64,000 bases of DNA, taken from Candidatus Pantoea soli. Lineage in GTDB: Bacteria; Pseudomonadota; Gammaproteobacteria; Enterobacterales; Enterobacteriaceae. The stretch spans positions 2,356,001-2,420,000 of the forward strand of contig NZ_CP032702.1 in assembly GCF_007833795.1 (NCBI RefSeq). Reading direction: 5' to 3'. This document shows positions 17,808 through 26,957 of this stretch, one piece after another. The translations under genes were made by a program, and so were the position numbers. The notes below the pieces were generated by a model, which was not told where the DNA came from, ran no database searches, and saw only the letters and a program-made list of their open reading frames with translations. Positions within the stretch are counted from its first letter, which is position 1. Each line of letters opens with the position of its first letter.

Positions 17808-18725
17808 TCAGGAGACCGCCCGTTTTCCGCTGAAGCGCGACTTCACCTTATCGAACAGACGATTCATGAAGTACGCCCGGTTATCGCGGTTGGTCAGGAA
17901 GAAGTAGCGCGCAAAACTGACGCTGGCCATCAGCGAATTCCCATCCATTTTGTAGCGCAGCGGCAGCTTGAACGCTTTATAGGTATGGATATCGCGTGCC
18001 GTCAGATGCGGCTTCATGGTGTCCAGCCAGAAGTACGAATACTTGACCGACTCCCCTTTATGTTTCGAACCGAATTTGGTGACCAGATGGTAGGTCGCCA
18101 GCGGTTTGGCAATCATGACAAACTCATAGCCCATGCGATCGGCGCGGATGCAGAAGTCGTAATCCTGATGGCGAATATAGCGCGCATCAAACTGGATTCT
18201 GGCGGCATCTTCACGCTTCAGCACAATGGTGCTGGTCTGAATAAAGCCATAACAGCCAAACAGATACTCTGCCACCGTCTCATTTTTGCCCGGCGGCTGC
18301 ATCGGCATCACTTTCAGGAAACTGCCATCCTGATGGATGTTCACCTGGCTGAAAATCACGTAACGTGATTTGCCCTGCGCCTCCAGTCTGGCGATGGTAT
18401 CGCGCACTTCCAGCAGCTTATCCGGATGCCACTCATCGTCCGCATCCAGGAAGCTGATGAAGTCCCCGGTGGCCAGCGCAATGCCCTTGTTGCGCGCGCC
18501 TGCGCCGTTGAGTTTGACCTCAGACAGCTCAAGCGTAATGTCCAGCTCCTGATAGCGCTCGCTGCGCACCACCTGCGCCAGCTCAGCCGCATCGGCTGAT
18601 TTGTCATCCACGATGATGACTTCAAAATTGCGATAGGTTTGCGCTCTGACGCAATCCAGCGTCGAGACAATTGATTTCGACGCATTGTAAGCGGGAATTA
18701 CAATTGAGAAGCGGATGTCCTGCAT
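17808..18725 (-). CDS. amsB: EPS glycosyltransferase AmsB/WceB-like (GT2)
   Basis: This 305-residue GT2 enzyme resembles AmsB and WceB, which act early in amylovoran/stewartan repeat-unit assembly. Motifs are FSIVIPAYNASKSIVSTLD near residues 6-24, IIVDDKSAD, GAGARNKGIAL, and ISFLDADDEWHPDKL near 90-104 with the DAD metal site. QDYDFCIRADRMGY near residue 185 is the acceptor-side motif (ED-type base). I chose the ATG at 18725, because AAGAGG lies 9 bp upstream; a GTG three codons earlier overlaps that site. It is preceded by a 346-bp non-coding gap with a terminator, and followed by another terminator. Confidence 0.82.
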   Translation of the reverse strand: MQDIRFSIVIPAYNASKSIVSTLDCVRAQTYRNFEVIIVDDKSADAAELAQVVRSERYQELDITLELSEVKLNGAGARNKGIALATGDFISFLDADDEWHPDKLLEVRDTIARLEAQGKSRYVIFSQVNIHQDGSFLKVMPMQPPGKNETVAEYLFGCYGFIQTSTIVLKREDAARIQFDARYIRHQDYDFCIRADRMGYEFVMIAKPLATYHLVTKFGSKHKGESVKYSYFWLDTMKPHLTARDIHTYKAFKLPLRYKMDGNSLMASVSFARYFFLTNRDNRAYFMNRLFDKVKSRFSGKRAVS

Positions 18726-19071
18726 TGCCAGCACCTCTTAAACAGCTGTTCCAGATTCAACGGTAACGCGAGCAGCTACAGGAAAGGAATCGGCTTTGTT
18801 CCGAAAAATCATGCCGTTAGCTTCTTTTCTCATAAAGGCTTTTCTTACCGTCACGGAAATACCCAAGATTGTGCTGTGTGTATGTTTTGTGGTGCAAAAC
18901 GCACCGGAAAAATTCGGTTGCCGTCGGTCACGGGCTGCGCCCGGGCAACACAGAAAATGTCTGCACGCCTGCTGGCAGCGCACGAGAGATCGGCTGTTGC
19001 GCCATCACCGGTGCCGCTGCAGGCTTTCATCATGAAAACGGGGCGGTTAGACCGCCCCGTTAAGGTGTTGC
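18726..19071 (-). other. Non-coding gap between wzc and amsB
   Basis: No gene is supported in these 346 bp. The gap carries the terminator at 19035-19061 and a small GGTGC/GCACC hairpin near 18889-18903. Open frames here have no membrane segments or known domains, so no polymerase remnant is visible where related clusters would place one. Confidence 0.65.
19035..19061 (-). terminator. Intrinsic terminator after wzc
   Basis: The minus strand shows AACGGGGCGGT, loop CTA, ACCGCCCCGTT and then further Ts. The stem is perfect over 11 bp. It would set wza-wzb-wzc expression above that of the downstream glycosyltransferases, unless polymerase is RfaH-modified. Confidence 0.85.
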
Positions 19072-21249
19072 TTAGCTTTTCACTTCTTTGCCGTACTCGT
19101 AGTTGTAGTAGTCATAGCCATAACCGTAGGCATTTGACGCTTTACGTACCACGGCGTTGAGGATGACGCCTTTGATTTCGATGCCGTTCTGCGCGAAGCG
19201 CTTGTAGCTGACATCCAGTTCTTTGGTGGTGTTGGTTTCGAAGCGCGCCACCATCAGGGAGGTGCCGGCCAGCTTACCGATAATCGAGGCATCGGTGACG
19301 GCCAGGATTGGCGGCGTATCGATCAGCACCAGGTCATAGTTTTTGCTTGCCCAGTCCAGCAGCTCGCTCATGCGACGGTGCATCAGCAGCTCAGACGGGT
19401 TTGGTGGTACCTGACCGCGTGGCAGGAAGTCGAAACCGTACACGCCCTTCTGAATCATCGCAGGCGAGAACTCGCTCTTGCCGGACAGCACGTTGGACAG
19501 ACCAACTTTGTTATCTGCACCCAGCAGCTCGTGGGTATAACCGCGGCGCATGTCGCCGTCGATGAACAGCACGCGCTGGCCGGCTTTCGCCACCAGTGTG
19601 GCCAGGTTGGCACAGATAAAGGTCTTACCGATTCCCGGGCTGGCACCGGTGATCATCAGAATGTTGTTTTTCGCTTCCATCATGGCGAAGTGCAGGCTGG
19701 TACGCAGGCTACGAATCGCTTCGATGGAGAGGTCAGTCGGATTACCCAGCGCCAGCAGCGTGTTGTGCGGGTCAGCCTTCTCTTTATGACCACGACGCGC
19801 CAGGGCTTCGGTGTCTTTCTTACGCTGCCACTCGGAAAGCGGTACGCTGGCATAGACGTTCATGCCCAGCTCTTCCAGCTGCTCCGGGTTGTCGATACCG
19901 TGGTGGAACAGCGCTTTCAGCAGCACCAGACCCACTGACAGCAGCAGACCCAGAATCAGACCGGCCGCGATGATCAGCGCCTTCTTCGGTGCTACCGGGC
20001 TGGCACCGGTTTCGGCTTTATCAATGATACGCACATCACCGACGGTGCTGGCTTTGCTAATGCCCAGCTCCTGCTGACGGTTCAGCAGCTGCATGTAGAT
20101 TTCCTGGCCAGCCTGCACATCACGGGTCAGACGCAGAATTTCCTGCTGGGTTTGTGGCATGCCAGAGATTTTCTTGTTCAGCTGAGCCTGCTCTGCTTCC
20201 AGCGTTTTGCGTTTTTCCAGCAGCGCGCGGTAAGTCGGGTGGTCTTTGGTGAACAGCTGCGACACTTCGGCTTCACGGAAGGTCAGCTCGTTCAGCTGGC
20301 TCTGCACGCTGACAGAGGAATCCAGCGCAGATTTCGCTTCCAGCGACATATCAACCGATTCGTTCTGACGGCGGAAGGTGTTCAGCTTGTCTTCGGCTTC
20401 ATCCAGGTTGCTGCGCACCTGCGGCAGCTGCGTGCGCAGGAACTGCAGGCTCTTCTCTGCCTGCTCTGACTTACGCTCGACGTTCTGCAGCAGATAGTTG
20501 TTGACGATCTGGTTCAGTACGCGGCTCGCCTGCTCCTGATCTTCATCCTGATATTCCAGACCCAGCACGCCGGTGGTTTTGCCTTTATCCGCTACCGTCA
20601 GCGCGCCCAGCACGTTTTTGATGGCCTGCAGATCGGTCAGCTTGGTCACGCTGAAGCTGGTGCCTTCGTCCGCCTGAATACCGCTGACCAGCATGGTGAC
20701 ATCACCGTGCTGCTCCAGCTGGCCCACGCGGCCTTTAAACAGCTCATCACCATCTTTGCTGACGGTGTAGGTCTGCGGACCGGTCACTTCCAGCTCAACG
20801 GTACGCTTATCAATGGTGCGTGGAATTTCCAGACGCGAAATGGCGATCTGCGCCGGCTTGTTACCCATCAGACGCGACAGGCCTTTACCGATAACCGGGA
20901 AGTACTTCTGCTGCACCACGGTGTCGAGACCGAGGTCGTCCACGGTTTTACCGATCACCATACGGGATTCGATGATCTGAATTTCCGTATCTGACGCTGG
21001 CGTCTGTGGCAGCACGTCCTGCAGTTCGTTCAGGACGGAAGCGGTGTTTTTCTGCTCAACCTGCACCATCGCATCGGCGCTGTAAATCGGCGTCGCGAAC
21101 AGCGTGTAGAGCGTTGCCATCAGCATAAAGAAAGCGGTAACGGCCACAATGATCCAGCGGTGATCAATCAGCTGTCCCACAAGATGCGCCAGATCCCATC
21201 CATTCGAATCTTCTTTTGGCGCGGTCATAACCTTGTTTTTGATATTCAT
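19072..21249 (-). CDS. wzc: Tyrosine autokinase and polysaccharide co-polymerase Wzc (AmsA)
   Basis: Wzc is an inner-membrane BY-kinase that controls EPS chain length and export together with Wza and Wzb. It has two membrane segments, one near residues 30-55 (WIIVAVTAFFMLMATLYTLF) and one near 420-440 (ALIIAAGLILGLLLSVGLVL). The periplasmic Wzz-like part lies between them. The cytoplasmic kinase has Walker A MITGASPGIGKT, Walker A' VLFIDGDMRRG and Walker B YDLVLIDTPP. The tail has seven tyrosines in AYGYGYDYYNYEYG for autophosphorylation. I use the ATG at 21249 (725 aa) with GGGAT upstream, rather than the TTG at 21261. The stop precedes a terminator by 10 bp. Confidence 0.95.
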   Translation of the reverse strand: MNIKNKVMTAPKEDSNGWDLAHLVGQLIDHRWIIVAVTAFFMLMATLYTLFATPIYSADAMVQVEQKNTASVLNELQDVLPQTPASDTEIQIIESRMVIGKTVDDLGLDTVVQQKYFPVIGKGLSRLMGNKPAQIAISRLEIPRTIDKRTVELEVTGPQTYTVSKDGDELFKGRVGQLEQHGDVTMLVSGIQADEGTSFSVTKLTDLQAIKNVLGALTVADKGKTTGVLGLEYQDEDQEQASRVLNQIVNNYLLQNVERKSEQAEKSLQFLRTQLPQVRSNLDEAEDKLNTFRRQNESVDMSLEAKSALDSSVSVQSQLNELTFREAEVSQLFTKDHPTYRALLEKRKTLEAEQAQLNKKISGMPQTQQEILRLTRDVQAGQEIYMQLLNRQQELGISKASTVGDVRIIDKAETGASPVAPKKALIIAAGLILGLLLSVGLVLLKALFHHGIDNPEQLEELGMNVYASVPLSEWQRKKDTEALARRGHKEKADPHNTLLALGNPTDLSIEAIRSLRTSLHFAMMEAKNNILMITGASPGIGKTFICANLATLVAKAGQRVLFIDGDMRRGYTHELLGADNKVGLSNVLSGKSEFSPAMIQKGVYGFDFLPRGQVPPNPSELLMHRRMSELLDWASKNYDLVLIDTPPILAVTDASIIGKLAGTSLMVARFETNTTKELDVSYKRFAQNGIEIKGVILNAVVRKASNAYGYGYDYYNYEYGKEVKS

Positions 21250-21261
21250 GGATAATCCCAA

Positions 21262-21696
21262 CTATCGGCTTAATACGTTGACCCATTTCTGGGTAGCGTT
21301 TTCCAGTAACCCGTACACTTCTTCAAATGCCTCACGGCTTTTTCTGTACGGGTCCGCAATTTCCTGTTGATTAAGCCAGTGCCCCAGCAGCATGGTCTTG
21401 CCACGGGCTGCCGGGTCGATGCGGTTCACCTGCTCAACGTGGCGCTTCTCCATCACCAGAATCAGATCAAAGTCACGGCACAGGCTGGCCGTTAACTGCT
21501 GAGCTTCATGACCTTCGAGTGACACGCCATGTTCGGCGGCGACTGCGCTGGCTGTCTTATCCGCCGGATGCCCTTCCAGGGCAGCTAAACCGGCAGAGGC
21601 GACGCGGGTGTGCGGAAGTGCGCGTTTAAACAGGCGCTCCCCGGTGGGGGAGCGGCAGATATTGCCGACGCAGACGACTAACACGGACTTAATCAT
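21262..21696 (-). CDS. wzb: Low-molecular-weight protein tyrosine phosphatase Wzb (AmsI)
   Basis: This 144-residue cytoplasmic phosphatase dephosphorylates the Wzc tyrosine cluster. The P-loop is CVGNICRS at residues 9-16 (CX5R), and the general-acid motif is IADPYRKS near residue 115. The length is normal for Wzb and AmsI. It sits between wza (16 bp) and wzc, the standard export trio. AGGGT precedes the ATG. Confidence 0.95.
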   Translation of the reverse strand: MIKSVLVVCVGNICRSPTGERLFKRALPHTRVASAGLAALEGHPADKTASAVAAEHGVSLEGHEAQQLTASLCRDFDLILVMEKRHVEQVNRIDPAARGKTMLLGHWLNQQEIADPYRKSREAFEEVYGLLENATQKWVNVLSR

Positions 21697-21711
21697 GGTG
21701 AAACCCTACTT

Positions 21712-22842
21712 CTACCAGTTATGGATACGCTGCGCCGCCGACGTTGCGTTATCGATACCGACGATGGTTGGCAGCAGTCCTGAAATCACACGGTTCCAGC
21801 GCGTGATCGGCGTGGAGGTGACATAGACGATGTCGTAAGGTTCCAGCTGGAATTCGGTACCCATCACCATGGATGCCGCATCTTTGGTATTCAGCTGATA
21901 AACGTTGGCAATCTTGGTGCGGTTTGCACTGCGAATCGGACGAATCACGAACACGCCGGTGGCATCCGCAGTGGTCTGATCCATACCCTGAGCGTTGCCC
22001 AGTGCTTCCGCCAGCGTCATGCCGCTGCGGTCCATCTTCAGCGTTGACTGCTGTTTCACTTCGCCCATCACGAAGACTTTGAGGTCATCGTTACGCGGCA
22101 CAAACAGAATATCGCCCGGATAGAGCAGGTGGTTCTGGCTCAGGTCGCCGTTTTGCATCAGCGCCTGCAGCGAAATACGCTGTTCGCGGCCGTTGTGCGT
22201 CAGCACCACATTGCGCCAGTCGGCATCTGCCGCCAGGCCGCCTGCGGCGTTAATCGCATCCAGCACGGTAAGCGGGACGTTGGTGATCGGCTGCTGACCG
22301 GAGGTGGTCACCGAACCGGTGATGTAGGCTTTCTGTGAACGGAACGCCGCCACATTAACGTCAACCTGCGGGCTTTCGATGAACTGCGCCAGACGGCGGG
22401 CAATCTCGCTGCGAATTTCGGTGACGGTACGGCCGGCAACGCGCACTTTTCCGATATACGGATAGAAGATGGTGCCATCTGCCTGTACCCAGTTACCGGT
22501 GTCGCTGGCGCTACGGTACTGACCGGCCGGCGTGGTTAACTCAGGGTGATCCCAGACGGTCACGTTCAGCACGTCGCCAATACCGATACGGTATTCGTAG
22601 CTCTGAATCTCGTTCTGCAGCAGCGGGTTCGCCTGCGCGACCAGCGGCTTCGGACGCATCTGTTCAACCAGACGCGGCGTCAGCGGGAAAACGTTGACGT
22701 ATTTGTCGATGTCAAAGTTGCTATCCTGTTGCTCAATGACATCTTTTCCACTGGTGGAAAGGTGCGAACCTGGTTCGATGGTGCACCCGGAGAGAAAAGT
22801 CGCGGATACCAGTAACGGTATCAATTTAGTTTTCATTATCAT
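21712..22842 (-). CDS. wza: Outer-membrane polysaccharide export lipoprotein Wza (AmsH)
   Basis: Wza forms the octameric outer-membrane channel that secretes the polymer. The precursor begins [24 protein letters not shown] is the lipobox, with Cys near residue 20 as the acylated residue after cleavage. The polysaccharide-export domain follows ([20 protein letters not shown]), then soluble ligand-binding repeats ([18 protein letters not shown] and [12 protein letters not shown]). The C-terminus [13 protein letters not shown] is the amphipathic helix that forms the outer-membrane pore in E. coli Wza. Length, 376 aa, is typical. A second ATG at 22836 is also possible. Confidence 0.95.
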   Translation of the reverse strand: MIMKTKLIPLLVSATFLSGCTIEPGSHLSTSGKDVIEQQDSNFDIDKYVNVFPLTPRLVEQMRPKPLVAQANPLLQNEIQSYEYRIGIGDVLNVTVWDHPELTTPAGQYRSASDTGNWVQADGTIFYPYIGKVRVAGRTVTEIRSEIARRLAQFIESPQVDVNVAAFRSQKAYITGSVTTSGQQPITNVPLTVLDAINAAGGLAADADWRNVVLTHNGREQRISLQALMQNGDLSQNHLLYPGDILFVPRNDDLKVFVMGEVKQQSTLKMDRSGMTLAEALGNAQGMDQTTADATGVFVIRPIRSANRTKIANVYQLNTKDAASMVMGTEFQLEPYDIVYVTSTPITRWNRVISGLLPTIVGIDNATSAAQRIHNW

Positions 22843-23138
22843 CTGGTTCTTCGCTATCAGTTAATGATTGATAGAGGCGAAAACGCCGCTGTGTAAGCGT
22901 CTTACAAAAATTAATATGACGGATTAAACACTGAAACTGTGGGTCATTATCTTATGCTCCCTTGGTTTTTATGTTGTCACCGTGCTCTAAGACGACATCA
23001 ATTAAAGTGGAATATTTAAAAATTGCTAAATAAACCACTTTGGTCAGGCTCGATAATGGCAGTTATCAGGTAAAGACACTCCCAGCACCGGCAGTTATCA
23101 GGCGGGAACCTTATTCCGTTCCCTGCCCTCGCTGTCTA
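22843..23138 (-). other. Gap between the initiating transferase gene and wza
   Basis: This 296-bp non-coding stretch carries a 13-bp direct repeat (23058-23070 and 23090-23102) and AT-rich sequence. No gene or terminator is clear. A long gap between amsG and amsH is also known in Erwinia. Confidence 0.5.
23058..23102 (-). repeat. Short direct repeat downstream of amsG
   Basis: GGCAGTTATCAGG occurs twice, at 23058-23070 and 23090-23102, with a 32-bp period, in the leader between the initiating transferase gene and wza. Function is unknown and it could be chance. Confidence 0.5.
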
Positions 23139-24572
23139 TCAATAAGCGCCGTCGCGCTTAAGCACTACGCCGACTGTCTTAAACAGAATCGCGATGTCAT
23201 TCCACAGCGACCAGTTTTTGACATACCACGAATCGAAATAGACGCGCGTTTCGTAGTCAACGTCGTTACGACCGCTGACCTGCCACAATCCCGTCATGCC
23301 TGGCTTTGCCATCAGGTAATAATCAACATCACCGGCATAACGACAGAGTTCATCTTCAATGACCGGGCGCGGGCCAACCAGGCTCATATCCCCCCGGACA
23401 ACGTTCCACAGCTGCGGCAGCTCATCCAGACTGGTTTTACGGATGAAGTGACCAACTTTGGTGATACGTGGATCGTTTTTCAGTTTGAAATCTTTATCCC
23501 ACTCGGCGCGGGCGACCGGGTCAGTGCGCAGCACCTCTTCCAGCACCTCTTTCGAGTTGATCACCATCGAGCGGAATTTGAGGCATTTGAATTTGCGGCC
23601 GTTCAGACCCACACGTTCGTGGCCATAAATCGGCGGGCCGCCATCGCGTCCAACCATAAAGCCCAGCACCAGCAGCGCAGGCGACAGCGCAATAATAATG
23701 CTGAGTGCGCCGACGATATCAAATGCGCGTTTGAGGAAGCGCGACGTGCGTTTCGCCAGGTTGTTATTCACGCGCAGAATCATCACTTCGTGGCTGAAGA
23801 TGTAAGCCATGTCGGTACCGTAGAGCGGCACGCCACGCAGCGTTGGAATGACCGAGACCGAGCGGCAGTTGTGCATCGCCAGCGTTTTCAGCCAGTGGTC
23901 GCGATACTGGCTCTGCTCGAACTCCACCGCCACGATAAACTGGGTTTCGCTGTTAGTCAGCTGCCACAGCTCCTGCTCGTTGTGCAGCACCGGCACACCG
24001 GAGATGCTGGCCTGCGGACAGGTACCGTCAACATCAAAGAAGGCGATAACATCAAAACCCATCACCTCTTCGCTCTGCAGCGCCTGCCAGGCTTCCTGCG
24101 CATTACGGCTGCTGCCGATAATGATGGTTTGCTTTTTCCACAGTCCGAAATGATTCAGGACGCGTTTAGAAATTGCGCGCGCCAGGGGAATCAATATCAG
24201 CGCCAGCAGCCAGGTTAATACCCAGACAAAACGCGACATCTGCCACTGTGACAGTGCGGAAATTGAGAGATCGATGACCGAGAAAATAAGAATGGTACGA
24301 AAGACCTCTTTCAGCTCAAACCAGAATGGCTTGCGATAGGTATAATGCCGCAGGCGCACCCAGAACCAGCCAGTACAAATTAGTGACAGGCATACATGTG
24401 TGGCTATTTTTAAATTGAGATCTTTTTCAGAAATATCTGCCAGTGGAGAATTCGTGAACGAATTAATCAACGCAAGCGCAATAAACAGTGCTGCGTTAAA
24501 ACAAATTAAATCCGAACACGCCAGTAAGATTTTTGTGAGAAGACTTTTATATGTAAATTCGTTATCGCGCAT
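23139..24572 (-). CDS. amsG: Undecaprenyl-phosphate galactose phosphotransferase (AmsG/WceG, WbaP-type)
   Basis: This 477-residue polyisoprenyl-phosphate hexose-1-phosphate transferase starts each EPS repeat unit by moving sugar-1-phosphate from a UDP-sugar to undecaprenyl phosphate in the inner membrane. It has four hydrophobic segments in the first 150 residues, a central CoA-binding-like domain ([16 protein letters not shown]), a re-entrant segment near 285-305, and the catalytic C-terminus with [34 protein letters not shown] and [15 protein letters not shown]. The sugar is probably galactose, as in amylovoran and stewartan. AAAGAG precedes the ATG. It is the first gene of the EPS operon, about 225 bp after the JUMPstart element. 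Confidence 0.93.
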   Translation of the reverse strand: MRDNEFTYKSLLTKILLACSDLICFNAALFIALALINSFTNSPLADISEKDLNLKIATHVCLSLICTGWFWVRLRHYTYRKPFWFELKEVFRTILIFSVIDLSISALSQWQMSRFVWVLTWLLALILIPLARAISKRVLNHFGLWKKQTIIIGSSRNAQEAWQALQSEEVMGFDVIAFFDVDGTCPQASISGVPVLHNEQELWQLTNSETQFIVAVEFEQSQYRDHWLKTLAMHNCRSVSVIPTLRGVPLYGTDMAYIFSHEVMILRVNNNLAKRTSRFLKRAFDIVGALSIIIALSPALLVLGFMVGRDGGPPIYGHERVGLNGRKFKCLKFRSMVINSKEVLEEVLRTDPVARAEWDKDFKLKNDPRITKVGHFIRKTSLDELPQLWNVVRGDMSLVGPRPVIEDELCRYAGDVDYYLMAKPGMTGLWQVSGRNDVDYETRVYFDSWYVKNWSLWNDIAILFKTVGVVLKRDGAY

Positions 24573-24798
24573 ATTTAACTCTTTTATTTTATTTCCCTAA
24601 TCCCTACGCCTTGAGCCTGTGTAATAAATGAGCGATATTTCAACCGGACCCTGGAAGGCAAACTGCGGCGAACTCTCCGGCATTTAGGCCAATTCACTTG
24701 CCAGTAAAGCAAGAAAATTGTGATAAATACCAACAGATTAGTCTGACTATCCCTGCCGCAAAGCCAGACAATTCTCTTTCAGTGAAAAGCATTTCAGG

Positions 24799-24837
24799 CA
24801 CGCTACCGCCCTTGGCTGTCGCTGCCAATACCGCTTC
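24799..24837 (-). promoter_or_regulatory. JUMPstart with ops element (EPS operon)
   Basis: Minus-strand GGCGGTAGCGTG (24810 down to 24799) is a perfect ops core inside a 39-bp JUMPstart. It predicts RfaH recruitment to polymerase transcribing the EPS operon of about 15 kb and would help it pass the internal terminators. The position, in the leader about 170 bp after the promoter candidate, is usual. Confidence 0.92.
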
Positions 24838-24976
24838 ATCACCTTTTTCTGTCAGTGAAACGGCAGTCAGCGGAAAATTCCTGGCTTAACTCGTTCACGA
24901 TCACAATTCACAACATTAAGAAGCTAAACAGCGCGCAATATACAACTTTGGCGCAGACATTTACTAACACGTTGCT

Positions 24977-25004
24977 ATACTAGTTATTACTGGCTTGTTT
25001 ACAA
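24977..25004 (-). promoter_or_regulatory. Candidate promoter of the EPS operon
   Basis: On the minus strand TTGTAA (25004-24999) and TAGTAT (24982-24977) are 16 bp apart. Transcription would begin near 24970, about 400 bp before the amsG start. Hexamers are weak matches, as expected for an activator-dependent promoter. Confidence 0.4.
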
Positions 25005-25095
25005 GTAGGCCCCGTGTTCCCTGCACTATTTTAGGAAAAAGACTACCAGCCATTAGTATTGAAGCCACGCCCGCCCGGCATACGCCACCTCAAAT

Positions 25096-25111
25096 TCAGA
25101 ATTATTCCATA
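25096..25111 (-). promoter_or_regulatory. Candidate RcsAB box of the EPS operon
   Basis: The minus strand reads TATGGAATAATTCTGA, an imperfect palindrome that fits about ten of 14 positions of the RcsAB consensus (TRVGAAWAWTSYGR). It lies 524-539 bp upstream of the amsG start. From memory, the mapped RcsA/RcsB site of Erwinia amylovora amsG is also a little over 500 bp upstream. The position is better evidence than the match. Confidence 0.45.
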
Positions 25112-25357
25112 TCCAGCGTCAGATTATGGCGTCTTAAAAACAGTCGTTTTCAGCCGGTGATAAGAATTAAGCGTGATCATCACTTATGCAGGATGTTTAT
25201 CCATACTTTTTTCTTAGCGGGCAATGCCGTTCCTGAGATTAATCCTAACCGGGCTGTCCGCGCTAATATCGGCGCGGCACGAGGGTTATTTGTACACGCT
25301 CTGGCGATTAACTATCATCAGACTTAGCTCATTTTCAGACATTATGGTGATGAAAGT

Positions 25358-26926
25358 ATGTGGGAGGGGATCGCCGATCCGTCGCTCTGGGCAGGATTAG
25401 TCACGCTAATCGTTCTGGAGCTGGTGCTGGGTATTGATAACCTGGTTTTCATTGCCATTCTGGTAGAAAAACTGCCGCCCGCGCTGCGCGATCGCGCCCG
25501 CATTTTTGGCCTGCTGCTGGCGCTGGCGTCGCGTCTGGCGCTGCTGGCCTCACTTTCCTGGCTGGTTACGCTCACGCAACCCCTTGTTACGCTATGGCAG
25601 CACAGCTTCAGCGCGCGCGATCTGCTTCTTTTATGCGGCGGAATTTTTCTGCTGTTTAAAGCCACAACGGAGCTGAACACCCGGCTGGAAGGTCGCGATG
25701 AAGAGGTTGGTCAAAATAAAAGCGGCGCTAAATTCTGGCCAGTGGTGGCACAAATCGTGGTGCTGGACGCCATCTTCTCGCTGGATGCCGTTATTACCGC
25801 CGTCGGCATGGTCAACGATCTGCCGGTAATGATGGCCGCCGTCACCGTGGCCATTCTGCTGATGCTGCTGGCGAGTAAACCGCTGACCCGCTTCGTTAAC
25901 AGTCATCCCACGATTGTGATTCTCTGCCTCAGCTTCCTGCTCATGATTGGCTTCAGCCTGGTGGCCGAAGGGCTGGGCTTTACTATTCCCAAAGGCTATC
26001 TGTATGCGGCTATCGGCTTCTCGATTGTGATTGAGATGTTTAATCAGCTGGCGATGTTTAACCGCCGCCGCTTTCTCTCTGCCGGCCGGCCGCTGCGTCA
26101 GCGAACGGCGGAAGCCGTGCTGCGTTTACTGCGTGGCGAAGCGCAGCGCGCGGAACTGGATGCAGAAACCGCCTCGCTGCTGAGCGATCATGAAGGCGGC
26201 CCGCTGTTTAATCCTCAGGAACGGCGCATGATCGCCCGCGTGCTCGGGCTTGGCCAGCGGCAGATCAGCAGCATCATGACCTCGCGCCATGATGTGGAGC
26301 ACATCGATCTGAGCGAAGACCCGGCAACCATTATGGCGCAGCTCGACCGTAATCAGCACACGCGCATTCTGATCACCGATCAGGGTCGTGACCCGCTGGG
26401 CGTGGTGCACGTCATTGACCTGCTGCACCAGTCGCTGCACAGCGCGGCGCTGGATTTACGTTCGCTGATCCGCCAGCCGCTGATATTCCCTGAGCGGCTG
26501 ACCCTGCTGCAGGCGCTGGAGCAGTTTCGCACGGCGCGGACCCACTTTGCTTTCGTCGTGGATGAGTTTGGTTCAGTCGAAGGCGTGGTGACGCTGAGTG
26601 ATGTGATGGAAACCATTGCCGGCAATCTGCCAAATGAAGGAGAAGAGGTTGATGCGCGCTACGATATCCAGCCCACCGACAACGGCGGCTGGATTGCCAA
26701 TGGTCATATGCCGCTGGAAGATCTGGCGGCGTATGTCCCGCTGCCGCTGGAGGATAAACGCAGCTACCACACCCTTGCCGGTTTGCTGATGGATAGCCTG
26801 CAGCATGTGCCGGCCGAGGGCGAAACCCTGCAGGTCGGTGATTATCTGCTGCGCACGCTGCAGGTTGAGCATCATCGGGTGCAGAAAGTGGAGATTCTGC
26901 CGCTGGCGCAGCGCGATCTGCGCTAG
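25358..26926 (+). CDS. yegH: YegH, TerC-family membrane protein with CBS and CorC/HlyC domains
   Basis: This 522-residue inner-membrane protein has a TerC-type domain (about residues 1-235) with seven hydrophobic segments and the conserved acidic motifs [17 protein letters not shown] and [16 protein letters not shown] tandem CBS region (about 290-410) contains [20 protein letters not shown], and a CorC/HlyC-type C-terminal domain (about 435-515) follows. The family is linked to metal ion transport or export-linked metal supply, but the YegH function is not established. It is the first gene of the yegH-asmA-dcd-udk block shared with E. coli, where it also borders the EPS cluster. It converges with asmA; stops are 15 bp apart. 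Confidence 0.92.
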   Translation: MWEGIADPSLWAGLVTLIVLELVLGIDNLVFIAILVEKLPPALRDRARIFGLLLALASRLALLASLSWLVTLTQPLVTLWQHSFSARDLLLLCGGIFLLFKATTELNTRLEGRDEEVGQNKSGAKFWPVVAQIVVLDAIFSLDAVITAVGMVNDLPVMMAAVTVAILLMLLASKPLTRFVNSHPTIVILCLSFLLMIGFSLVAEGLGFTIPKGYLYAAIGFSIVIEMFNQLAMFNRRRFLSAGRPLRQRTAEAVLRLLRGEAQRAELDAETASLLSDHEGGPLFNPQERRMIARVLGLGQRQISSIMTSRHDVEHIDLSEDPATIMAQLDRNQHTRILITDQGRDPLGVVHVIDLLHQSLHSAALDLRSLIRQPLIFPERLTLLQALEQFRTARTHFAFVVDEFGSVEGVVTLSDVMETIAGNLPNEGEEVDARYDIQPTDNGGWIANGHMPLEDLAAYVPLPLEDKRSYHTLAGLLMDSLQHVPAEGETLQVGDYLLRTLQVEHHRVQKVEILPLAQRDLR

Positions 26927-26931
26927 CGGCG

Positions 26932-26957
26932 GCGGCGCCGGTTACTGCGCCGCTTTT
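26932..26957 (+). terminator. Terminator-like hairpin after yegH
   Basis: GCGGCGC, an eight-base loop, GCGCCGC and TTTT follow the yegH stop by 5 bp and overlap the 3' end of convergent asmA. Confidence 0.55.

Larger units (their letters stand above)
24573..25357. other. Control region upstream of the EPS operon
   Basis: This 785-bp stretch between the divergent yegH and amsG genes has no supported gene. It carries the JUMPstart/ops element, a promoter candidate near 24980 and a candidate RcsAB box near 25100, all read toward amsG. The 110-codon plus-strand frame at 24995-25327 overlaps these sites and has no recognisable domain. Confidence 0.7.

Noticed and set aside
18738..18983. 81-codon minus-strand frame, considered as a Wzy polymerase remnant
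   Set aside because: It has no hydrophobic segments and no similarity to polymerase features, so it cannot be called a remnant.
24995..25327. 110-codon plus-strand frame upstream of yegH
   Set aside because: It overlaps the EPS promoter and candidate RcsAB box and has no recognisable domain or ribosome binding site.
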